64,000 nucleotides of DNA, from assembly GCF_009362735.1 (NCBI RefSeq), contig NZ_WHNP01000011.1:144202-208201 (forward strand), written 5' to 3'. The stretch comes from Paraburkholderia franconis. Lineage in GTDB: Bacteria; Pseudomonadota; Gammaproteobacteria; Burkholderiales; Burkholderiaceae. A program made the translations under genes and the position numbers. The stretch's first letter is position 1, and every line of letters begins with the position of its first letter. Of the stretch, positions 27,729-37,381 are shown piece after piece. The notes beneath the pieces are model-generated. The model was not told where the DNA came from, did not search any database, and saw only the letters and a list, made by a program, of their open reading frames with translations.

Positions 27729-28583
27729 ATGTCCAGGTCTGCTATCTTGCCCGGCATTCTGGCTTTGTCGATCGTGACGGCGGGCGCGAGCGCGGCCATT
27801 CACCGTGATGCGTCGGATTTTGCGACGCAGGTGGATCCGGCGATTGCTCCGGTAGTGCCTGAAACGTCCGGCTACGATGCTCTGCTGCGCCAGTACGGCG
27901 TTGAACCCGGATCTGAAAAAGCCCGGACCGTCCTCAAATGGGTCGGCAGGATACGGAACGATCCGGTCATCGCGAGAAACCTGCCAGATGGCGCGGACGG
28001 CGTGGGTGAGGTCTTTCTTGATCCGGCAAAACGACAGGTCCTGATGTCCGACGGCGTTGCCCGTCTGGATGCGGCCGATCGCCTGCAATACGTGCTGCTG
28101 GTTACGCGCCTGATCGACGAACTTGTACCCGTCAACTGTTACGGGCTGTCGGACATGAGCGCGGTGATGAGGCGTGTGCAGCTTCAGGACATGTCGGATG
28201 CTGACGTTGACCAGTACCTCGGTCTGCTTTACAAGGTCGTGGCGAGGTACGCATCCGGCGCGCCGATACAGATGCCGACTCGCGAGCAGTCTGCAGCCGC
28301 AGAAGCGCAACTGTCGCGAGGTATCGTCGCAGAACTCCAAGGGGACCCGGATAGCCTGGACCGGTACGCATACTATGCGTCGCACGCTTCGGAGGCGACG
28401 CCGGCCGACACCTGCTGGATGTCGAGAGTGACGATGCATGCGATCATCGTGATGCCTGACCCGGAGCGCGACTATGTCCTGCTCCCGTCAATCAGGGATC
28501 GCGACGATGCGGCAGCGCAGGGCAACCGGTTCCCGGATAAGGCGCAGCCGGCTTCGGCCGGGCCACAGACGCACGCGCCTTGA
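27729..28583 (+). CDS. Exported hypothetical protein, 284 aa
   Basis: Has a signal peptide (MSRSAILPGILALSIVTAGA, cleavage near SAA) and a helical soluble domain of about 230 residues, with GYDALLRQYGVEPGSEKART, GEVFLDPAKRQVLMSDGVAR and LQYVLLVTRLIDELVPVNCY. The tail is disordered and Pro/Gln-rich. Two cysteines (VNCYG, DTCWM) could pair. Seen as an uncharacterised family in Burkholderia; no motif indicates an enzyme. Divergently oriented from the LysR gene 241 bp away, so that regulator might control it (inference). Confidence 0.75.
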   Translation: MSRSAILPGILALSIVTAGASAAIHRDASDFATQVDPAIAPVVPETSGYDALLRQYGVEPGSEKARTVLKWVGRIRNDPVIARNLPDGADGVGEVFLDPAKRQVLMSDGVARLDAADRLQYVLLVTRLIDELVPVNCYGLSDMSAVMRRVQLQDMSDADVDQYLGLLYKVVARYASGAPIQMPTREQSAAAEAQLSRGIVAELQGDPDSLDRYAYYASHASEATPADTCWMSRVTMHAIIVMPDPERDYVLLPSIRDRDDAAAQGNRFPDKAQPASAGPQTHAP

Positions 28584-28811
28584 CATGCATAGGCGCGCGG
28601 GCCCAGCGGTGGCGAGCTTTCTTCCTGGTTGTCGACGCAACGAGCGATCCGCCGATCCTACGGCTTTATCCGGCGTTGGCAGCTTCTGTTCGCGGAAATC
28701 ATCGCGCTCCATTCCATATGCGCGGTACCACTCGCGTACCAGCCAGCGCATTGAGGCTGTCCGCCTTGAACTGCCTGATGAAATCACTTTCCTCTGAATG
28801 AGTTTGCGTCA

Positions 28812-29036
28812 TCAATATCTGATTTCGCGGGCTGCCTGACGGCCGTGTTGCTTGCTCCGTCGCTTGTCCTGCCAGCATTGTGAACTGCTTTGCTGATTAG
28901 CGGCGCGGCAGTCCTGCTTCGTATTCCGGGCACCCTGCCGCGTTTCCTCGCGAACGTCACGCCCGCCACGTCGCTGTTGCGCGTGTTCGGTCGCCTGTGA
29001 CAAGCCCGAAGCTGTTGCGAGAAACGACGCGGCCAT
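28812..29036 (-). CDS. Small exported basic protein
   Basis: About 74 residues. The N-terminus MAASFLATASGLSQATEHAQ is a short signal-peptide-like segment; the mature part is very basic and Gln/Arg-rich (RGGRDVREETRQGARNTKQD) with CRAANQQSSSQCWQ containing two Cys. Similar small periplasmic proteins occur in Burkholderia. The signal peptide is shorter than usual, and the frame continues upstream to 29117, so the true start may be lost. Confidence 0.5.
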   Translation of the reverse strand: MAASFLATASGLSQATEHAQQRRGGRDVREETRQGARNTKQDCRAANQQSSSQCWQDKRRSKQHGRQAAREIRY

Positions 29037-29143
29037 CGGAACGGGAAGTGCACGGTTCCATCCTGTTATGATGCGATCCCCTGAAAAGCATTCAGCAATA
29101 TCCAGGCAAGACAACACAGTCGGCGATCAAATCTGATAGCCAC

Positions 29144-29494
29144 TCATGTCTTCGACTGTTCGCGCCAACTCGATGGCGTTCGCGAGTACGTTTTAATAAC
29201 CAGCTCGATATTTTCACGTATGGGATCGTACGAGGACAGTTCCGGATCGACGGCGATATGCTTGCACAAGCACAAGATGTCACCTATAACAGCCGTCAGA
29301 CCTTTTAGCCGCGCGCTTTCCTGCCGTCCTTGATTGCCGATGATCCGCTTTATGGAGTTCGACACCGTGACCGGGCAGGTGTATGGCGTGAATTGCCTCG
29401 TCCTGCCATCCTTATCGCGACACAACCTTGCCGCCTTGTCCCGTCGGCTGCAAATCGGGAATGACATCGGCGAGCGATCGCTTAGCCGCGTCAT
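29144..29494 (-). CDS. Small hypothetical ORF coupled to hpnL
   Basis: A 116-codon frame whose ATG overlaps the hpnL stop codon by 4 bp, which would allow translational coupling. The C-terminal half (GLTAVIGDILCLCKHIAVDP; DPIRENIELVIKTYSR) looks like a helical protein; the N-terminal half is poor. No known domain. It may be a real last gene of the hopanoid operon or a chance frame. Confidence 0.35.
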   Translation of the reverse strand: MTRLSDRSPMSFPICSRRDKAARLCRDKDGRTRQFTPYTCPVTVSNSIKRIIGNQGRQESARLKGLTAVIGDILCLCKHIAVDPELSSYDPIRENIELVIKTYSRTPSSWREQSKT

Positions 29495-30471
29495 GCGGAC
29501 CGGGAAGAATCGGGTGAAAACTCAGCGGCCTGCCATACGATCAGGCCCGGCACATAAAACAGCAGGTCCCGTATGCGGCGAGCGCCGGCGAGTGCGAGAC
29601 AGGTTTCGGCATCGAAGCCGAGCATGCCCCCGATCAGGACGAAGCCGCCCTCCTGGATGCCCAGTCCCGCGGGCATGAGAAACGCGGCGCTGCTGACGAG
29701 TTGGATCAGTGCCTCGATGACAAGTGCCTGAACGAAGCTCACGTCTGCGCCGAGGACACGCAGGGCTAACCAGATTTCAAATGCAAAGCCTGCGAACTGC
29801 AGAGGCTGCCAAAGAAACAGATACCGGATCACGATCCACGTTCGGCGCCAGGTCAGTTTGATGGACTGGTCGACCCGCGCAGACCTGCCGATGAGTTCGT
29901 AAAGCTTGCCGCTCGCGATCCGGTTGAGCGACTTTGCAGCGCGCTCAAAGGGACGCGCGTGCTGGACCAGGGCGAACAACAGCAGCACTGGCGTCGCGAT
30001 CGTAATGCCCCAGGCCAGCTCACCGGCCAATCGCGCCGCGTCCGAGGATGTTTGCCCGAGCAGATAGGCGAAGGCAGCAAGGGCAAACAGGAGCTGGCTG
30101 ATCACGGTTAGCTGGAGATCGACGACGAGGCTGGCCGCCGCCGTCGAAGGGCGCACGTCCAACCGGCAAAGCAGCCGGAACGAAACAATCTCGCCACCAA
30201 TGCGGGCGACAGGCAGCAGGCCATTCACCGATTCGCGGATCCACACAAGTTTTAGCATCGTTGTAAATCGAGGCCGCTGAGCCGGACGGATAAGCGAGCG
30301 CCAGTCCCACGCATTCGGAAGCATCGACAACACATGGGCAAACGCTGCGGCCAGCAAGCCCACCCCGGCGGCCTGTAGCAGGCGGAATATGGTCAGTGGG
30401 TGGCTGCGCCAAACCAGCCAGGTTGCGATCGCGAGTCCGCAGAAGGCTGCGAGACGTCCAAAGTGTTTCAT
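29491..30471 (-). CDS. hpnL: HpnL-type membrane protein (hopanoid locus)
   Basis: A 326-residue polytopic inner-membrane protein of the lysylphosphatidylglycerol-synthase membrane-domain (UPF0104) superfamily, to which the hopanoid-associated HpnL belongs. About seven to eight hydrophobic helices are visible, with the family's IRESVNGLLPVARIGGEIVS segment, and PAGLGIQEGGFVLIGGMLGF near the C-terminus. It lies just downstream of an hpnI remnant and on the same strand as hpnJ copy 1, which supports the hopanoid assignment. Its exact function is not established; transport or positioning of hopanoids is the usual proposal. Confidence 0.82.
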   Translation of the reverse strand: MKHFGRLAAFCGLAIATWLVWRSHPLTIFRLLQAAGVGLLAAAFAHVLSMLPNAWDWRSLIRPAQRPRFTTMLKLVWIRESVNGLLPVARIGGEIVSFRLLCRLDVRPSTAAASLVVDLQLTVISQLLFALAAFAYLLGQTSSDAARLAGELAWGITIATPVLLLFALVQHARPFERAAKSLNRIASGKLYELIGRSARVDQSIKLTWRRTWIVIRYLFLWQPLQFAGFAFEIWLALRVLGADVSFVQALVIEALIQLVSSAAFLMPAGLGIQEGGFVLIGGMLGFDAETCLALAGARRIRDLLFYVPGLIVWQAAEFSPDSSRSA

Positions 30472-30544
30472 GGCGACTTCACCGCTACCTGCGTTTCCGC
30501 CGCCGTCCGATCACAATGTTTTTGCATAGTGCTTCATTGGTCGT

Positions 30545-30850
30545 TCAGTGGCGCAGCTGGCCGTTGCCGTCGACGCGTAATGTGATGCCACGCCAGACCA
30601 CCCTCGAACTGAAAAAGCCGGCGACGAAAACCAGGAACTGTACGATTTCCCATACCGCGAGCAATGCTACTGCGCCGTATTTTTTTCCAAGGGCATGATC
30701 CGTATGCCAGACCAGCATCGCACGGACGAGCGGCGCCGCGTTGGCAAGCACCCAAGCGGCAGCCCGACAAAATCACGCAGAGCAGGGCGACGGGTCTGGC
30801 GCTGCTGTCGGGCAGAAGTGGGCCGAATGCGGCCATCCACTGTCCGGGCG
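30545..30850 (-). pseudogene. hpnI: hpnI C-terminal remnant
   Basis: About 100 codons matching the end of the intact hpnI at 41.6 kb. PVALLCVILSG corresponds to FATLAIVLSG, and after a frameshift AAAWVLANAAPLVRAMLVW and FFSSRVVWRGITLRVDGNGQ correspond to its last helix and YSSTRVAWRGFTFQVDRNGM. The glycosyltransferase domain is gone. It sits 73 bp upstream of hpnL on the same strand, marking the original gene order. Confidence 0.75.
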
Positions 30851-31004
30851 TGTTTGGCTGCGGTCAACTGCATTCCGGCCACTCGTTGGCAGGTCTGACC
30901 TCCGGGGCAACGCGCCTGTCACACCAACATTGTGACAGCAATCGTATTCCAGTATCGTCCGAGATTGTGTCCATTGATTCACGCGAGCCTTTCGTCCACT
31001 GGCG

Positions 31005-31155
31005 GATGTCGAGATGGACATCGCTCACGGTATCCGCAGTCAGCGTCGTGCCGCACTTTCTGCTCATCATGCCGGTCGTCGCGAGCACCGATCTCGTCGC
31101 GATGATACCCGCGCGGCTCGTGGGCGACGCACATGGGTTGCGGAGTTCGGGCTAG
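31005..31155 (+). pseudogene. LysR regulator C-terminal fragment
   Basis: About 50 codons read WTSLTVSAVSVVPHFLLIMP then VVASTDLVAMIPARLVGD, the end of a LysR effector domain of the NodD-like type (PHFL...VASTDL...P.RLA). No DNA-binding part is present; it ends at a stop at 31153-31155. Confidence 0.65.
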
Positions 31156-31337
31156 CGATTGATTCCGGAACGACCGCGCGCGAAAATCCGACGGTGCTAT
31201 GGCATTAGCTGAAGTTTGCCCATGCGCCGTTTAAGACGATTGTCTTGATGCTGACATACACTGATGGTCGGCCGATCCAGCAGAACGCCGGCTCTCGCCT
31301 GAATCGCTAACGTAAGTGTTCTCTGGTGGACCTTCCG

Positions 31338-32333
31338 ATGAGTGAGCAGACGCTTGATACATTCGACGTCGAACGGCTGATTCCGGACTTCACCGCGCCA
31401 GCACTGGCGCAATTCAGTCCCGACCGCAAAACGATCGATGCTGCCGAAGTCAATACGCGGCACTGGGTAAGCCACGTCGCGAGCCCGTTCAAGCCGGGTT
31501 CCGATATTCACCTTCGCGAAACATGCCGCATGTTTCGCGAGACTTTCAATCCGTATCGGCCTTCGGTTCTCGATTGGCCTAAGCTGGAGCCGGATGCGCT
31601 GGAACGCATCGTCTCGCTGCCGATCTGGGACATCGCCGTGCAGACGGAAGGCAGGGCGCGATTGCGCATGGCGGCCTATGCAGCAACTGTTGAAGAACAC
31701 GAAATGCGCAGCGCGCTCGCGCTGAATGCCTGGGAAGAAAACCGTCACAAGGAAGTGCTGTCGCGGATGGTCGCCGCATACGGCATCGAGCTCGCAAGCG
31801 AGGCGCCGTATGTCTTCCCGAAAGACGCCGAATGGGCGTATCTCGTCACGGGCTATAGCGAATGCATCGACAGCTTTTTCGCGTTCGGCCTGTTCAAGGT
31901 CGCGTACCACTCGGGTCTGTTTCCGCCGGAACTGATCGATGCGTTCGAGCCCGTGATGCAGGAAGAATGCCGCCATATTCTTCTGTTCGCCAATTGGGTT
32001 GCCTGGCATCGCGCGAAATTGTCGTGGTGGCAGCGCATTCGATTCGAACTGAAAGTGGCCGCCGTATGGGCGTTTCTGGGCTGGGAGCGCATCGGCCTCG
32101 CGCGCACGATGGATGTGGAAGAAAACGAGCAGAAGCAGGACAACAATTTCACCGTGAATGGGACACAGGCCGTGTCGGGCGCGGAAATCGACCTACGTGA
32201 ACTAATGTTGTTGTGCCTGCAGGAAAACGACCGGCGGTTCTCCGGTTACGATCCGCGCTTGCTGCGTCCGGAGACAATGCCGAAGCTCGTGCGGTTCGCG
32301 TTGCGTTTCATGCGCGAGAAGAAAGCGAAGTAA
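31338..32333 (+). CDS. Ferritin-like diiron-domain protein
   Basis: A 331-residue protein with a ferritin-like four-helix core. Candidate iron ligands are in helices carrying VEEHEMRS (residues 119-124), WEENRHKEVL (132-141), GYSECIDSF (172-180) and MQEECRHILL (207-216); the repeated E-E-x-R-H pattern is typical of carboxylate-bridged diiron enzymes. ATG 31338 was chosen; 31326 would add four residues. No signal peptide. It lies on the opposite strand, in the gap where hpnI of the first hopanoid set should be. A role in hopanoid oxidation is possible from position but unproven. Confidence 0.72.
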   Translation: MSEQTLDTFDVERLIPDFTAPALAQFSPDRKTIDAAEVNTRHWVSHVASPFKPGSDIHLRETCRMFRETFNPYRPSVLDWPKLEPDALERIVSLPIWDIAVQTEGRARLRMAAYAATVEEHEMRSALALNAWEENRHKEVLSRMVAAYGIELASEAPYVFPKDAEWAYLVTGYSECIDSFFAFGLFKVAYHSGLFPPELIDAFEPVMQEECRHILLFANWVAWHRAKLSWWQRIRFELKVAAVWAFLGWERIGLARTMDVEENEQKQDNNFTVNGTQAVSGAEIDLRELMLLCLQENDRRFSGYDPRLLRPETMPKLVRFALRFMREKKAK

Positions 32334-33427
32334 GCTTGATCGCTGCGCATCGAATCGGATGCCTGTATGTCGGGCTGACCTGTTACCCCATCCCGGAAGC
32401 GGGCCCTTTAATCCGACCCGGCGCGCGTTTCGGCACCTCGGTAGCACAGAAGGCGTCGACCATCCGGCGGATTTACCGCGCCAACAGGCAGAAAAGCGCG
32501 CGCAACTGCACATCTGCTGCGACTGAATGTTCGCCGCAGAGCGACAGATCACAATGGAAACAATTACATGCTTTTGCGAGCGGATAGAGAAACTCCGCGT
32601 TGCTTTTGCGTCCGCCACATCTTCCGCCGATTCCTTTAACGTACGTCCGCGCCGAAAAAAAGGCCCGCCAGTCAAATCGTAGCGGGTCTAGTCTACAACT
32701 GGCGGGACTTCAACACGCACCAAAAGTCGGGAATCAACCGCTATAACTCTTTTGGAGCGGTAGCGTTACCGCAACTCGGCCGTAAAACAATTGCCCTAGA
32801 AGCCCATACCCTGGCTAGTCGGCGTGGATCGTAGCGGTGCAACGATTTGCCGAACGCGCCTTACAAAAGCAACATTAAACCGTGCGCCCGAGCCTGGTAT
32901 AACGGTTACGATACCGTCCCCGGCCAACGGGTTCAGCGGCGGACCTTTGTGCGATTATGCCAGTTTCCAAAAACGCCAGCGGCACGCTCTTACGATCAAC
33001 GTTTATTCCTTGCGGATTGGTGATTGATCTACGCGGATCTGCTTAAAGGCGTCTATTCGCCGTTCCAGTGAAATCCAATGAATGGGCGAGTCCTTCGGAT
33101 GCGTGCCCTTACTTCGGGACGGTGACATACCTTGACGTGATCCGGTTGGGCTTCAATGTGCGGAAACCCTGCTCGCGCGGATATCCAGCCGCTCTGGAAG
33201 GGCTCAACCATATTCACGCTGAACTGGTTTCGATTTCGCCGTCGACGATCGCAAACGCGCTGAAACCGTATGCCGGAGCAGCGATGCCGAGACTCCCAAC
33301 GCAGTCCCAACCGCGCCTCGACCGGCTTGTGGCAACAGATTCGGAGCCAGCCCGTCGAGACAGCGGTTGCGCGGACGTCAAGGTACGTTGTTTCCTTAGC
33401 GGCCGGCCAGAAACTTGAACTGGGGCC
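32334..33427. other. Gene-poor stretch between diiron gene and hpnJ copy 1
   Basis: No supportable gene. A hairpin with 9-base arms CCCGCCAGT and ACTGGCGGG lies at about 32664-32706, with no clear T-tract. The composition becomes more AT-rich between 32480 and 33060. A 116-codon plus-strand frame at 33068-33418 has no ribosome binding site or recognised domain and is not called. Confidence 0.35.
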
Positions 33428-34849
33428 TCATGCCTTGCGCGCCCGGAGATATCTGAAGAACTCCACGCCTTCTTGCAGGCGCCGTTTCATCATCTCCCAA
33501 CTCACCAGCATCTCGCGGACGATTTCCCAGATCTTCGATGGTCGGAAATAAAAGCGCTTGTAGAACTCCTCAACGCCAACGTAGATATCTTCGCGCGACA
33601 GGTGCGGATAGCCGATAGTAGAAGCCTGGGTGCCTGACGAATTGATGAGGGCGATGACCTTGCTTTCATTCAGCCATCCATTTTCGACTGCTTGCTTATG
33701 AAGGACCGTACCCGGGTACGGCGCAGCGAGTGACACCTGGATAGTGTGGGGATTGATCTCTTTCGCGTACTGGATCGTCTTCTGTATCGTTTCGTGCGTC
33801 TCGCCCGGAAGTCCAAGGATGAACGTCCCGTGGATCTTGATACCGAGCTTGCGGCAATCGTCACTGAACCGGCGAGCCATATCGGTCCGAAGGCCCTTTT
33901 TGACATTCACGAGAATCTGGTCGTCGCCGGATTCGTAGCCGACGAGCAAGAGCCGCAACCCATTCTCCTTCATCACCTTGAGGGTCGAGTAGGGCACATT
34001 CGCCTTTGCGTTGCACGACCACGTCACGCCTAACTTGCCAAGGCCACGAGCGATCTCCTCGGCTCTCGGTCTGAGATCCGTAAAGGTATCGTCGTCGAAC
34101 ATGATCTCCTTGATTTCGGGCATGTTGTCCCGGATCCATTTCACTTCTTCGAGGACGTTCTCGACCGAACGTGTGCGATAGCGATGGCCCCCAACCGTAT
34201 GCGGCCAGAGGCAGAAGGTGCACCTGGATTTGCAGCCTCGCCCCGTGTAGAGCGACAGATACGGATGCTTGAGGTAGCCGCTGAAGTAGTTCTCAGGCGT
34301 AAGGTCGCGCTTATAGATAGGCGAGACGAATGGTAACTGGTCCATGTCTTCGAGAATCGGCCGGGCGTCGTTGTGCATGATCCCGCCGTCGGGCAGGCGA
34401 TAGCTCAGGCCGAGAATCGATTCGAATGGGAGGCCCTGCGCAATGTCGCGACATGTGAAGTCGAATTCTTCACGGCACACGAAATCTAGTGCGTTGCTCG
34501 CAGTAAGGGAACCGTGAGGATCGACAGCAACTTTTGCGCCGATCATCCCGACGAGGATCGTGGGCTTGCGCCGCTTTAAGTGCTCTGCGAATTGAACGTC
34601 GCTCTGGAACGACGGCGAGCTCGTATGAATGATGACGAGATCGTATTCCTGAGCAATGTCAAGCGTCGTATCTAGCGACAGGCCATCTGCGGGAGCATCC
34701 ACGACGCGGCTACCGTCGATCAGCGCAGCGGGCTGGACGAGCCACGTTGGATACCAGAATGATCGAATCTCGCGCTTCGTCTGGAAGCGTGAGCCCGCTC
34801 CGCCATCGAAGCCTTCATATGAAGGTGCCTGCAGAAACAGCGTTTTCAT
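33428..34849 (-). CDS. hpnJ: Hopanoid radical SAM protein HpnJ, copy 1
   Basis: A 473-residue B12-binding-like/radical SAM protein. The N-terminal Rossmann-like domain (about 1-180) precedes the radical SAM core, whose 4Fe-4S cluster motif is GRGCKSRCTFC with Cys206, Cys210 and Cys213. HpnJ is known to be needed for the cyclitol ether head group of bacteriohopanetetrol, acting with HpnI and HpnK. This copy is the same length as copy 2 at 42.9 kb and very similar over its entire length, with more divergence in the last 60 residues. Its operon partners are degraded (hpnI remnant, hpnL). No hpnK is visible. Confidence 0.92.
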   Translation of the reverse strand: MKTLFLQAPSYEGFDGGAGSRFQTKREIRSFWYPTWLVQPAALIDGSRVVDAPADGLSLDTTLDIAQEYDLVIIHTSSPSFQSDVQFAEHLKRRKPTILVGMIGAKVAVDPHGSLTASNALDFVCREEFDFTCRDIAQGLPFESILGLSYRLPDGGIMHNDARPILEDMDQLPFVSPIYKRDLTPENYFSGYLKHPYLSLYTGRGCKSRCTFCLWPHTVGGHRYRTRSVENVLEEVKWIRDNMPEIKEIMFDDDTFTDLRPRAEEIARGLGKLGVTWSCNAKANVPYSTLKVMKENGLRLLLVGYESGDDQILVNVKKGLRTDMARRFSDDCRKLGIKIHGTFILGLPGETHETIQKTIQYAKEINPHTIQVSLAAPYPGTVLHKQAVENGWLNESKVIALINSSGTQASTIGYPHLSREDIYVGVEEFYKRFYFRPSKIWEIVREMLVSWEMMKRRLQEGVEFFRYLRARKA

Positions 34850-35554
34850 GAATGCCCTCGAAGAAAATAGTCCGCGTGGGCGAGATCAGTCACCCGCAGG
34901 GACTCGCCAGGCATCGGCGATTGTTCGCAAATTGAATCAATGCCTTCAAAAATATGGCAGTTGCTGGACAGCTGCTATGGACGCCGCCCTCTCCTGTGGG
35001 GGTTTCGGGACAGACAAGCGGGGTATCGAATCATCACCGTCCTTTCAGAACCGCACGGCATTTGACGCGAAGTAGCAAAGCTGTCCCTATCACTGGGGAG
35101 CAGGGGCCGATCAAGAATACTACGACTTGCGGTTTCGACCTTGCAAAAAGATTGGCCGTGTCACCTGTCGATCTTTACAGCGAGATTACTTTGAAGGTCG
35201 GCGATCGCTGCGTTCGTCGGCATTCACGATTCATCCTGTAATATAGGTCCGGTGAATCCGAAGTCGGAGCTCGCCAGGATCGGTGCGAGCGCCTTCGCAC
35301 GCGCTACAAGGTTCGACTGCGCACGTCGTCTGCCTCATCTCTGTGACGGAGTCGAGGTGTTCAGATGCCTTACCGACGATTTGCAGAATGACCATCTCTT
35401 CGCGGCGTGTGACATCGCTCCCGACATAAAGCGGCATGCAGTGCCGCGCGCAGCAACTCGGCCGCCGTGGAATCCAGTGCGGCACGGCCGGCGGCACTAA
35501 CGACGCGGATCCGCGCGTTCACAGCGCTCAGTGCCCCGAAGCGGGAGGCCACGT
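34850..35554. other. Intergenic stretch before the injection-system remnant
   Basis: No gene called. Minus-strand pieces around 35240-35550, such as AVNARIRVVSAAGRAALDST then AAELLRAALHAAL, with EEMVILQIVGKASEHLDSVT in another frame, look like parts of a real but frameshifted protein of unknown family. The segment 34850-35230 is AT-richer and featureless; the hpnJ promoter should lie there. Confidence 0.35.
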
Positions 35555-35896
35555 ATGACGCAAGATCGAGACAATATGGACGGTGTGCCTGTTGGCAATG
35601 GCCAGCACATCAGTCCGGCCGAATTTTTGCTGATGGCAGGCTTTCTTGCATACCGGGCTCCCCTGGCGCCGGCCGATGCCCGAGCGGCGGCCCGACGCGT
35701 TCTGGATGCCGTTCTCGACGTGGCGGCAACTCACGGGTTCGCTCATTCGGACGCTCTCGAATCAATGATGGCGAGCGCCGAAAAGTCTTCGCGCATGTGG
35801 AGGCTCGCGGAGCAGGCCACCGCTGCCGTCGGCGATACGGTCGCTTACCTGCAAGTGATTCGCGGCGCTGGCGTAACGCTGGAGGTGGACCCGTGA
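35555..35896 (+). CDS. Hypothetical protein upstream of a tail-sheath locus
   Basis: A 113-residue soluble protein (MTQDRDNMDGVPVGNGQHIS at the start) with a helical, Ala-rich centre, APADARAAARRVLDAVLDVA, and AAVGDTVAYLQVIRGAGVTL near the end. Its stop overlaps the GTG of the next gene by 4 bp, so the two belonged to one operon that presumably ran into the sheath gene before the IS6 piece arrived. Family not recognised; a role in a contractile injection system is inferred only from position. Confidence 0.6.
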   Translation: MTQDRDNMDGVPVGNGQHISPAEFLLMAGFLAYRAPLAPADARAAARRVLDAVLDVAATHGFAHSDALESMMASAEKSSRMWRLAEQATAAVGDTVAYLQVIRGAGVTLEVDP

Positions 35897-35923
35897 ACGC
35901 AGTCATCGATGAATGTATTGAGC
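35893..35923 (+). pseudogene. Start of a gene cut by an IS6 element
   Basis: GTG at 35893 begins MNAVIDECIE, after which the IS6 end sequence GGCTCTGTCAGGCTG takes over at 35924. The opening resembles those of Pvc16/DUF4255-type proteins that often precede sheath genes in contractile injection clusters, but ten residues are too few to be sure. Confidence 0.4.
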
Positions 35924-36470
35924 GGCTCTGTCAGGCTGACGAGCGTAGTCCACATGTGTGGCTCAAGAGTAGTTATCCTTATCGGATGACTTTCTCGACT
36001 GCGGCGGAGGCCGTCCAGCCATGCGATGTGGCGAAGCGTTCCTTGAGTATGGGCGCGATGACATGCCGCGTTCGTCTGGTGTCTGGGCAACGCGAAGTGC
36101 TGCCGGATCGCGCCGGAGCATGAGAGAAACGCCTGCGTGCGACGCGCATCGCGAAAGCCGCACATCTGGCGTTTGCATCCTCGGATCGGCTGGTGGGCTT
36201 CTCGGCGCGGTTATTCACACGCGCAGCCGCTTTAACGAAAGCGTGCTTTACATGGGCGAGCTCGGGAATATCAGCCTTCGCCGCCGCATAACTGCGCAGC
36301 CGGTCGGTAACGATCCTGCGCGGTACCGGGTTTGAACGCAGCACCCGCCGGAAGAAGCGCTTTGCCGCGGCCTTGTCGCGCCGCTTTTGCACCAGCACGT
36401 CGGGTCCGGCACCATCCTCGTCGACCGCTCGCCACAGCAGATATGGCTGCGCAGCGATACGAACACGACA
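35924..36470 (-). pseudogene. IS6-family element (type B), 5' part of tnpA missing
   Basis: The left end is GGCTCTGTCAGGCTG at 35924-35938. The minus strand encodes the second half of tnpA: LVQKRRDKAAAKRFFRRVLR, RRIVTDRLRSYAAAKADIPE (second Asp), VNNRAE (Glu), then a frameshift after which RRTQAFLSCSGAIRQHFALP continues. The right end has no terminal repeat and the first about 80 codons are absent, so the insertion was followed by a deletion that may also have removed host genes. Confidence 0.78.
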
Positions 36471-36529
36471 GACCTCAGAATCTTAGACTTCTATCCTGCG
36501 GTTGTTTTATCGAACTTGAGAGGTTAGCC

Positions 36530-37381
36530 ATGCCGACCTACCCGGGAATCTACATACAGGAACTTCACGCCAGTGCTCACACCAACATGGCGGCGCCGAC
36601 GTCCATTACTGTGTTCATCGGCTACACCCATCCGTTCAAGACACCCCCCAACAACTTCGGCATTCCGGTGCCAGTCTTCAGCTTCAGTGACTACGAGGAC
36701 CAGTTCGGCGGATTCTTTCAGAGTAGCGTGGTCGATTGCAACGTTGCTCGGGCCGTCAACGACTTCTTTCTGAATGGCGGGGCGCACGCGTATGTCGTCA
36801 GCACCAATTCGGGGATGCAGTATTCAACCAGCAACGGCAGCAATCACACCGAAGGCTGCACGCTGGGAAACGTCGAAGCGGCCTTTAACAATATCGGGCC
36901 CGGCATCAAGTTCATTGCGCTGGAACCCACGGATATTCCGCCTGCGGGCACATCGCCCGGAACTGAAATGACAGTCGAGGTCAGCAACGTTCAGGGCAAT
37001 ACCGCCGATATAACGATCAAGTACGCGAACCGCAGCGAGACATTCCGGAAGCTGATGGTCGATGCGGGCGATCCAGATGTGCTGAACAAGAGCATCAACG
37101 GTATTTCGACATTGATCACCGTCGCCCCTGCCGGAGCGAACTATCCAGGGCGGTTCACGGCAGGGACCGCGACGCTGAAGACCACTGTGCCGGCCAACGC
37201 AGTCGGGGCTTTTAACGTCTCCAATTTCCGGCCGCTCTTCGCCGCCGAGGGGGCGCTCGACAAGCTACAGATCTTCAATCTGATGGCGATGCCCGGCATC
37301 GTGAACAACAGCGTGCTGAGCGACGCAATCGCATTCTGCAAGCGAAGGATGCCTTATTTCAGGCTCGGTCAGATCTGCTAG
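36530..37381 (+). pseudogene. Contractile tail sheath protein, C-terminally truncated
   Basis: Starts MPTYPGIYIQELHASAHTNM behind GAGAGG and shows the N-terminal half of phage-tail-sheath proteins: VFIGYTHP, the FGGFFQ segment, AVNDFFLNGGAHAYVV and the RPLFAAEGALDKLQIFNLMA motif before the conserved handshake domain. The frame then fails after LSDAIAFCKRR, where sheath proteins continue for a further 150-250 residues, and the C-terminal domain is not found downstream. This points to a degraded R-type pyocin, phage tail or extracellular injection system. Confidence 0.75.

Noticed and set aside
31197..32009. A 270-codon minus-strand frame
   Set aside because: Antisense to the ferritin-like gene.
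32664..32706. Hairpin CCCGCCAGT/ACTGGCGGG considered as a terminator
   Set aside because: No T-tract follows on either strand and it is far from gene ends.
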